From positions 68,790,860 to 68,854,859 of the forward strand of contig CM017556.1 of the NCBI GenBank assembly GCA_007844125.1: a DNA stretch of 64,000 nt, given 5' to 3'. Made by a program: the position numbers and the translations under genes. Within the stretch, counting starts at the first letter, position 1. Every line of letters begins with the position of its first letter. A model generated the notes under the pieces. The model ran no database searches. It was not told the origin of the DNA and saw only the letters and a list, made by a program, of their open reading frames with translations. The DNA is from Sinonovacula constricta (taxonomy: Eukaryota > Mollusca > Bivalvia > Cardiida > Solecurtidae). Positions 56,501-64,000 of this stretch are shown here, one piece after another.

Positions 56501-57313
56501 GCTTTATAATCAAAACGTTTTGCACCATATTAATTCTATTAACATCAGATGAGTCATGTCTATACACATTTAATGCTGAGTAAAATATCCTACGTTTATC
56601 ATTACACTCAATAGTAAACCAACTATATGTTTCATCACTTACAGCACTGTTACATTTGCTATTATTGCGTTTGAACAAAGGGGAGGCCACTCCGTCGATA
56701 ACATCAGACAATTCAGTGATACAATTCTCAATGTCAAATTCATGCATACACAAGTCAACATGGTTCTTAAAAGTATTCAATATCGATATAGTTTCATCTG
56801 CTGATAAACGTTCTTTGTATACACTTATTTTGTCTATATCCCATACATACTTCATGACTACATCATTATACGATTTATAATCACCTGTATTTATACAACA
56901 TGGACGTGTAAAGGCAAAAGAAAATTCAACTAAACAATGATCAGATAATATGTTCGGATCATGTACATAAAAGGACTCAATACATGGAAACAAGTTTGAC
57001 TGGTAATGACATAATCCACTACACTCGACCCTCGACTACCAACATACGTATATCGACCAATGCCTTGGTCGGCGCTAACTCGACCATTTAAAATACGCAG
57101 ACCAGTCTGTTTACATAAGTCCAAAAAGAGAACATCGTTATTATTTAAACGACTACACTCTTGTGAATGTTCAAATTAACATCAATAGAATAATCATCAG
57201 GATAAATATCATGTATCAATATATCATCAGGCACAACGTCGAGTAAATTTGACTTATGCGAGTTAAGATCGCCACATAGAATAAAATTAAAGCCCACTTC
57301 AATTTTTAAATAT
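53558..57313 (-). mobile_element. 5'-truncated non-LTR retrotransposon (LINE), broken
   Basis: Flanked by a TCAAATA duplication (53551-53557 and 57314-57320); copy A shows the empty site. Reading on the minus strand: the endonuclease is cut at its N-terminus (FNFILCGDLNSHKSNLL near 57275, GRYTYVGSRGSSVVDYVI near 57050, ILSDHCLVEFSFAF near 56945). Reverse transcriptase follows: LKSNKSGGPDLNINELF, EAWSEGFVVPLHKKGN, ERGITLLSTLGKLFKRFLNN and LYCAFIDFSKAFDCV in 55763-56305, then FLILYADDIVIFANTSDELQ near 55500. The C-terminal part has YGKLGRMPLQNTRYYALVKF (55020) and a zinc knuckle, ERLCTTCNILEDEHHFVMEC (near 54560). Stops and frameshifts break it. The 3' end is a TATC-type microsatellite tail. 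I/Jockey-like affinity is a guess. Confidence 0.92.
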
Positions 57314-57499
57314 TCAAATAATATTACACGTTTGTGGGCATTTGCTAATTATTTCAGGATAGTGGCATGTTCGTGTTTTCAATTAAGATATAAATACAAG
57401 TGACAAGTTCTTTCAAATCAATCATAGATTGTTTTTATTTTGTGTGTGCCTGTGTTTGTCAGATGTCATTTTAAATATATCTTTTATTCATAAATCAAT

Positions 57500-57525
57500 T
57501 TGTAACGGTGTCTTATGATCACAGT
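57500..57525 (-). pseudogene. End of the duplicated TRP last exon
   Basis: On the minus strand GACTGTGATCATAAGACACC encodes the DCDHKTP of the TRP C-terminus. It is separated from the rest of the exon (61027-61150) by the P-like transposon, and about 8 bp are missing relative to copy A at the junction. Confidence 0.75.
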
Positions 57526-57873
57526 CTGGTAACCATAGACATAAGAAAGATAGACCGGCTATCCTATTTGCTGAGTGCTGACGCGTCATCGTACCATTGG
57601 CCGCCATATTGGAGAGCATATCCAGTTGCTAAAAGTGGCGTCTGTCATTGCGAGCAATGGGACAACAAAACTTTAAAAAAAAGGTTTATAATCGCCATCA
57701 GTGTTTTGCAATCAACTGCAATAATCGTAGATATGTTGAAGCAAGATCTAAGGGGATTACCTTTCACCAGTAAGTAGCTTTTTATTTGTTTATATCAGAG
57801 AGAAATCTCGCAATATTGAACTTGCATTTGCTGACTGTCACTAAGTACTTTCAATACAGACAGAGCTCTATTT

Positions 57874-57914
57874 CATCGATCGATCGATCGATCGAGAGAG
57901 AGAGAGAGAGAGAT
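57874..57914. repeat. (GATC)n(GA)n microsatellite
   Basis: TCGATCGATCGATCGATCGA followed by GA repeats, inside the P-like element. Confidence 0.95.
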
Positions 57915-58450
57915 GGTACATGCTGCTTATTTCTAATCAGTTCTTTCATGATCCTTGGTCTGTATTTTGTAAACAAGTATTGCTGATTTCTTGTTGAAAT
58001 GAGACTGTTGCGCCCCATGACTGGGCTAAGTACAGGCATTGAGTACATGTAGTCCAATGTCACAAGACGTTAGGACAAGTACTGTAATATATAGTCGGCT
58101 AAGAGTTGATTTTTTCGTTTAAATGGGATGGCCCTGTAGATATTATGCAGTAGCCTAGCTACTGGTATTTTCATGTCTGATTTAGCACATACTCAGTACA
58201 CATACCTTGGACATCTTTAGTGCCATGAATTGTTCTTAGTATTTAGGTGAATTATAAGCCCCCTTTTTTCCACATAAATATACAGAAGTAACTTGCCGGA
58301 TATATGTATATTCCGATTGCTGCAGTCTTGACAGATAACAGAGCCTGAGCCAGCTGATCGGGATTTACACTAGCTCAGCTTAGTAAGCTTTTAATAAACT
58401 ATACTGGGTAATACCATACTTATATTTCCTGTTTTTTTTTTCAGTTTCCC

Positions 58451-58652
58451 AAACAAAGACAATTCGCCTGAACGGCAGGCACAGCACGTGTATTGTTGGT
58501 TGTAGAAGGGCTGATGCTACACCTTCCAAGCATGCGCTTGTCTGCAGCCAGCACTTCACTGAAGACGTAATTGACCACACTGGCCAAATAACGAGACTGT
58601 GGGGTGGAGCCGTCCCAACAACTGTTGACCTTCCAGTGCATCTTCAGGTATT
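58451..58652 (+). pseudogene. THAP domain exon (frameshifted)
   Basis: After an acceptor (T-run then CAG) the first frame gives SFPNKDNSPERQAQHVYCWL, then a stop. Shifting frame near 58500 gives RRADATPSKHALVCSQHFTE, DVIDHTGQITRLWGG and AVPTTVDLP. PSKHALVCSQHF and AVPT are hallmark THAP zinc-finger motifs (the C-x2-H half plus the C-terminal AVPT). The first cysteine pair must lie in an upstream exon that I could not find. A donor CAG|GTATTT follows. THAP is the DNA-binding domain of P-type transposases and of host THAP proteins. One frameshift makes this copy inactive unless it is a sequencing error. Confidence 0.82.
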
Positions 58653-58945
58653 TTATACTATATAAATTTATTTAATTACTGCATTATTGTGACGGTAAGC
58701 AAAATTTGTTGATTGTCTTACATCCTTTGAAAATATCATTTGTTATCATTGAAGAAGAAAAATTCCTCGAAATTAATACTGTATGGAAAATACTTTTAAA
58801 TAATCAGCTCAGAAATGAGGTAAATATCCATTGCAGCTGAAAACAAACACAATAAAACACAGACACAGTTACTTTATAATATGTTTGTGTTTATTATTGA
58901 CCTGATTATCTTTGTTATTAATTGTAAGTATTATTTATTTTTGCA

Positions 58946-59000
58946 GAAGAAAATGGTTCCTCGCAAAATTCTGACGTCACTGCAAGAGTCCACCACATGA
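58946..59000 (+). other. Possible terminal exon of the THAP transcript
   Basis: An acceptor TTATTTTTGCAG near 58945 lies about 290 bp after the THAP exon's donor. In the phase-0 continuation it encodes KKMVPRKILTSLQESTT then stops at about 58997-58999. The transposase body is therefore absent from this reading. AATAAA signals follow further down (near 59427 and 60156). Confidence 0.4.
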
Positions 59001-60940
59001 CCAAGACTTCAAATTTGCGACAGAAGGGAAAATCAATGCGACATAACTTAAACAAAACAGTTCTTTTTAAAAGACAATAAGTACATGTTTGTAAGAGATA
59101 CAATATTTTAGTTGAAGTCAACTGAGATAAAGAGAAAGTCCTAAGGAAGCATAGCCTGACAGTGTTAAGTTTTGTACATTTTCACATTCATCTATACACA
59201 TGTATGTGTAGTTGAAAGTCTTCGATTCTGTGGAAAAATTTGATCCACATTTGTAGAATATTTGTCCAATATTTTTGCTTTAATAGACCTGTTGTTGTAA
59301 ACCAGCAGAATTCTTGTGCATTGTTTAGTAAATTTATACTTATTACAATGATTTTTAAAAGTCTCCAGGACTCATTCTGAGCATAGACATTTTTTATAAA
59401 ACTCTAATGACTGCTTCATAGTATAAATAAACTTGAGATTTCATATGCTAGTTTGGAAGAATTATGCACACACAAACTATGCACATTTTGAGAAAATCAG
59501 TTCTTGTCCATGTGATAGAAAAACACTTGTTCCATATTATGCATTTTTATCTACTTCACTGTCATAATACTTTTTTGTGTTGCCCTTTCGAAGAAAAGCA
59601 AAAGCTTTATGTTAACTTTTTGATTTTGACCAAAGCGTTCAAATGAACACTCATCTACATGTAGTTAAATTGGAGGTTCAACATTATGACTTCTTGAAAT
59701 CACACATTCTGTGCTCTGGTTCCTTCTAACAAAGATATGTTAGCTAATTAAATATGCATTAAGATTCATAGTGTTATAAAGCTATGTTTTAGTAAAAAAA
59801 TGAAAATGTTTTATTATTTCAAACATCTTTTACAAACTAGTATAGTGAGCTGAAATTTAACAAACAAGTTTTTATTAATAACATTAATTTTAGGGCATGC
59901 CATGCATGTTACCTTAGTATTCTACACAAAAGTATTCTAACCTCAACCAAAACCTTTTGCAAATCTTGAGCATTTAACTTTGCTGTGTGAACATTTATTT
60001 CTTTAAATGCTTACAGTTTGTATTATAAAAACAAGTGGCATAGTTAATATTTATGTTATGATGTCACATGTAAATTAGTGATTTTCATTGTTTGGTAATA
60101 TTTTTTTAGTGTATAACTGTAGTCAGAATACAAAATTGTATTGATAATGACTATAAATAAAAGCTACGAACTGACTGACTTATTTATTCTTGTTGTTGTG
60201 TGTTGTGATGTTGAAGAATTTGGTGCTGCCATGTGTGAATCCTCATGCAACGTGAACTAGATAGATCTAGTATTAACGAAAATTATTATCTTTAATAAAA
60301 CATACACGCCAAGTGTAATCAGTAACTTATGGTACTCAAAACCTCAATCTTTGTAGGTGTACATCTACATGTTTGCATATATACATTGCAAACATATTAA
60401 AGTGATTTTAATGAAATAATATTAGCTAAGTGTATGCATCATCTTCTGGGATTGTGCAACAAAGAACTGAAAATTCTTATAACTATTTTATTCATATGTT
60501 TATATCCAATATTTGGCCTCAGTCTGCCTAGGCTAGCAGAAATACTTGCTTGTATGGTTCTTAACATTAGTTTATCTACCGAGTAGATAAATATATAATT
60601 GAAATAAAAGAGAAAAATAACATTAATCTAACTGTAGTATTGCCATCCTGTATAAAAATCATATAAGAGCGATACAATAGGGAAAATCCCCTTTTCGATC
60701 GTTACATCCAGTCTAGATTCCTACTATGTACAGCATCATGTCTATAAATCAGATAAGGTAAAAATAATTTAAATATTATGAATTACTATGCATATAAAGA
60801 CACAAGAGATATAAGCTACTGCAGAAACTGTGTTGTTAAATACTCTGAAGGAAATAAAACTACATAAAACGCGCAGTGTTATGAAAATATTCTACGATTT
60901 TCCTTGTATTATCATAGCGTATGTATAGACGCGCTAAACG
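59000..60940. other. Interior of the P-like element, no coding recognised
   Basis: Very AT-rich, with only short open frames. A P-type transposase would need about 700 further codons, which are not present. Internal deletion or replacement is the simplest explanation. Confidence 0.6.
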
Positions 60941-61026
60941 AATATGCTCTCCAAGATGGCGGCCAATAGCGCGCGGGTTATAAATAGCGCGCCCGGTCTA
61001 TCTATTTATATGTCTATTCTAGTAAC

Positions 61027-61150
61027 CTGATCATCGTAGCTGTCGGCATGTTCTCCGTAGTCTGAGAGATACGTACTATTATTCATCTTCTCGGTTGTTC
61101 TATTAACGCCATCTCCACCTTTGACAGCTCTTAGGTCTCTCAGGTGATCA
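61027..61150 (-). pseudogene. Duplicated TRP last exon, main part
   Basis: After the acceptor TTGTTTCAG the reading is SDHLRDLRAVKGGDGVNRTT and NNSTYLSDYGEHADSYDD, close to the tail encoded at 16876-17059. It breaks off at QVT where the P-like element is inserted. No other TRP exon is duplicated in the window, so this is an orphan exon copy. Confidence 0.85.
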
Positions 61151-61457
61151 CTGAAACAAGAAACGGGACAAATATATAACGAAGGATATGTGTTAATTGG
61201 CATTTCTTTACCTAGAAGGATTGTTCGCAATAGTTCCGTTAGTTTGTTGTGTTTTTTTTAAATGAATACACAATAACGTTGCTTGAATCAATCCTTACTA
61301 TGTAGTGTGTACTTTTTTCTTGAGTTGACTTTTCATGGAATTTAGCAGAAAAAAACGTAAAGTTTAAAATAAAGACTTAACTTCATGAAACACACAATCG
61401 ACTGCGGTTGAGTAAACATATAAATCGCATTAGGCTAATCATACTAGTTTATGATGG

Positions 61458-61868
61458 TTTCCGACCATTTCGACCAGATAATCAAAGCCTTGTACAGCGC
61501 TGTTTGGGTAATATTGTTTCGGAAATATTGCAAAAGGTCCTTTTGTGTAAGATTTACCTTGCAAACGAGTAAAGGTAAGCATAGATATCGGAGGTGGGGA
61601 GGGGCACGTGAGGGAGGGGGGAGGGGGGGCTCGTGCCCCCACCTGAACACATATATAGGGCATTGGGCATTGGAACGAATGCTGTAATTAACAATGAAAT
61701 TAAGAAATGTCTTAGAAACTACACCAGTGACATCATGAACAAACACCGCTGTTTTAACAGCCTTGGTCACACCAAGGGGGGTCCTCTTAACAATGACCCA
61801 GGCTAGAGGGCTGTCCGGGAGTATTATTGCGAAATAATGTATTAAGAGGTGTTTGTCGCAAATTACAT
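61458..61868. mobile_element. Copy-B-specific insertion of about 410 bp
   Basis: Present in B but absent from A (A reads TTATGATGGTTTATGTCGCT without a gap). It contains a strongly G-rich run (61590-61628) beside a GGGGCACGTGAG / CTCGTGCCCC inverted pair. I found no target duplication. A long minus-strand frame crosses this region but has no family resemblance. Confidence 0.6.
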
Positions 61869-62683
61869 AGGGTCGCTTTCTGATCAGTGTTACTGAGCGC
61901 TCACATGAAAATGAGCCTCTAGCTACACCTCCTGATATTGCGTCAAGGTGACCTAGTGCCCTCGATGACCGTTCATGGGAACTGTGAAACGTTATCCTGC
62001 TAACGTGTACACAGGTACTTATCTCTGCCATTGATATAAACATTCTGATCATTTGAACACTGATGCAATCACCATGAAGCGCAAAGGAGTAATATTTCAT
62101 TCCCTTACACCGGCTCTTAAGATTTTAAAATCAAAAGACAGGGAACCCCCAATTACTGATATAATTTATTGTTCATACAGTTGTGCTGATTTAATAATTG
62201 GATCGTGTTCTTTATTCTCCAATTATTGATTTTGACAATTCATATTTCTGACCAGCTCAAACAAGTCACAGATGGTATGTTTACTACCGATTCTAAATAT
62301 AATTATTATGACTCCGTAGGTAAATTTAATTGTGGCCGGATTAACCGAAACCCACTTATTTATGAGGGTTTTACCACTTATCTGAGTCTTATTGGGTCGC
62401 CAAGAACGGTGACCATAATATTTATAATTGGTTTTAAAAATGCCTTTAGGGTGATGTTACAGCTTTTAAGAAACGATCGTATTTTTAAACGGAAATTATT
62501 ATTATATTTCAGCTGTTAAAAACTTATTGTTACATTTATGTTAAAGTTTTCGATTTTCTTTTTGTTGTGTCTTCTAAAGAACTACTACATAAACAATAAA
62601 ATAAAGTAGGAACTATGAAAAAGTAACAAGTAAACTTTTACGCAATACGATTGTCAAACTCTTATTTTCAAAGTGCTGGACTG

Positions 62684-63468
62684 GTTTAGATTTGGACAGA
62701 CTGCACCAATTACAAATCACATTTGCTGGAGCACTTTGACAGACATATGAGTAACATTTGGATGATATTTAAGATTTGTCCAAGCTTCATGTTTTTACTT
62801 TTGTATTAAAGAATATTATTTTTTGCAGACATATTGCGAAGACAAAAAATAGGTCATATATAAATTCGATGTTTTTGTTGCGCGGTGTAAAGACTTCTCT
62901 CGCAATGGTGGATGTTGGTGACTTCGTACCATTTCAAAGTCGTACCACGATTATTTTCTTGAGACTTTGTACGGCATTTGTTGTGTAGGTAATGTTCACA
63001 GTTGTTGCGTTGCATTAGGAATTAGAAATTGCCATTCACTATACTGTATATATACTGAATATACTTAACTATACTGAATATGCGTAGCTTTCACAATATT
63101 TATAATAATAAAATGTCACGCGCCACCGCACCCGAACCCGCCACCAACAAAACCCCTTCTGAATCCGAGGTTGAAAGGTATGCAAACAATGGTCACTTTA
63201 ATTTGTTCGCGCATTTGAAAGCAAGCAAGTCATCAGTCGCAAAAACAACTACCTCTTCTAAATATAAATTATACATTGGGGCAAAAGCTACAACACAGTC
63301 ACTTACATTCAATTACATACACTATTATATTAACCATACACTGTTTCCATACCTGTGCATTTTAACTAAACTTAGGTATAAAATAGCAGCTCTTAAGTGC
63401 TACCGGACGAGACAAAAATATACTGAGTTAAACATTTACTCACAGTTAATAGTTGGTCGATAGACCAT
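62684..63468. other. Copy-B-specific stretch of about 785 bp
   Basis: It replaces the 230 bp found at this place in copy A. A 127-codon frame at 63080-63463 (+), with RATAPEPATNKTPSESEVER, has no recognisable domain. It could be an insertion or an ancestral stretch lost from copy A. Confidence 0.5.
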
Positions 63469-63567
63469 CTATAGTAAACGGCTCCGCGGCACTGGTTTGA
63501 CTTATTTCGTCAACACTATATCCATGTGATCTGAATCTGCATTTATCCCGATTGCAGAAGGTAGTGA

Positions 63568-63988
63568 ATAAGAATATATGTCAAAGTCCTATGAGCATTG
63601 CAACATATACCAAACTTCAAAAAGGCACAGAACGAAAGTATTTCACATGCAAGCCAAGCAAACAGAAAGAACAAATTTGTGATGAGACATTTTACGAAAA
63701 GAGCTAACCCGACAGTTACCGCCTTGGAACGGTCGGCAATTTGGACCGACATGGGTGCTTAAACCGGTTTTACAGAGCTCTAACCTCGCACGTCCTGACG
63801 AGTTTCTCAAATGCAAGCAATGAAAAGAAAAACCGATCTTTTTGAAAACAAAATTTCCAAGCGCTGATATTTTCTATAAGTTATGACGAAAGTAGTGACG
63901 TCATTGAAAAATAGTGTCCACATAGTGTTTAGTAAAGAATATGGTATTATTTCGGTTTGAAAAACTACTCCCAAATGGTTGACTATAA
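63568..63988 (-). mobile_element. Dispersed repeat R1, copy 2
   Basis: Reverse complement of 7120-7545, with the same CRE palindrome (near 63898) and the AAACCGGTTT and GCTTGGCTTGCATGTGAAAT landmarks. The left junction at 63568 ends the similarity between duplication copies A and B, so R1 was inserted there or a rearrangement joined the two. Confidence 0.7.
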
Positions 63989-64000
63989 AAGAAATTAACT

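Larger units (their letters stand above)
57534..61018. mobile_element. P-like DNA transposon remnant with THAP domain
   Basis: The element interrupts copy B of the TRP last exon. The flanks are CTGGTAAC (57526-57533) and CTAGTAAC (61019-61026), an 8-bp target duplication with one change. The ends are inverted: CATAGACATAAGAAAGATAG and, from the other side, AATAGACATATAAATAGATA, both running into GACCGG. A second inverted block, ATTGGCCGCCATNTTGGAGAGCATAT, lies at 57596-57621 and 60944-60969. The 8-bp duplication, CA-like terminus and THAP exon fit the P superfamily. No long transposase frame remains. Confidence 0.82.
52640..63568. repeat. Segmental duplication copy B, disrupted
   Basis: Direct repeat of 15775-18500, split by the LINE (53558-57313), the P-like element (57534-61018), an insert of about 410 bp (61458-61868) and an insert of about 785 bp (62684-63468), then ended by R1 (63568). 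The pieces between inserts stay in the order and orientation of copy A. Confidence 0.88.

Noticed and set aside
61444..62100. 218-residue minus-strand frame
   Set aside because: It crosses the junction between copy B and an insertion absent from copy A and has no domain or codon pattern of a protein.
63080..63463. 127-residue plus-strand frame
   Set aside because: No recognisable domain, AT-rich codons, and the location is a copy-specific stretch among repeats. It is described only as an unmatched stretch.

Overview
The window is eukaryotic nuclear DNA from a lophotrochozoan animal, most likely a bivalve mollusc. The evidence is an AT-rich sequence, split genes with GT-AG introns, a signal-peptide plus C1q-domain gene, an ankyrin/TRP-type channel gene, tRNA-derived SINEs, LINE and P-like (THAP) transposon remains, and very dense minisatellites. 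No operons, CRISPR arrays or bacterial features are visible. Most open frames here are spurious; the real coding content is one intronless coding exon, two split genes, one broken transposase-like pseudogene and mobile-element remnants.

Layout. 1-12.7 kb: mostly non-coding, with a foldback hairpin element (447-593), a 32-bp minisatellite (1.94-2.74 kb), SINEs, two dispersed repeats (7.12-7.97 kb) and a long GAT microsatellite (11.11-11.33 kb). 12.81-13.42 kb (+): a 203-residue protein of unknown function encoded in one exon behind a 3' splice site. 14.69-15.57 kb: a 20-bp minisatellite. 16.88-36.72 kb (-): the 3' 15 coding exons of a TRP-superfamily channel with ankyrin-like N-terminal exons; all exon phases join into one frame of about 696 residues, and the 5' end lies further right and was not found. 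Its introns hold large tandem arrays. 38.26-39.46 kb: a 44-bp satellite. 41.46-45.58 kb (-): a two-exon secreted C1q-domain gene whose intron carries a broken zinc-finger/transposase-like gene and a 39-bp minisatellite. 47.6-52.64 kb: an old direct duplication of about 2 kb. 52.64-63.57 kb: a second copy of the 15.78-18.50 kb segment, including the last TRP exon, cut apart by a 5'-truncated LINE (53558-57313, 7-bp target duplication), a P-like THAP transposon (57534-61018, 8-bp target duplication) and smaller insertions.

The most interesting pattern is at exon borders. In the TRP gene (exon 33836-33976) and independently in the C1q gene (exon 45418-45580), a minisatellite has been amplified from the exon end together with its 5' splice site, so the following intron carries many copies of a potential donor site, each unit also having an AG just upstream. 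A third array starts only about 15-20 bp from an acceptor (exon 34413-34489). This can be tested directly with long-read RNA data.
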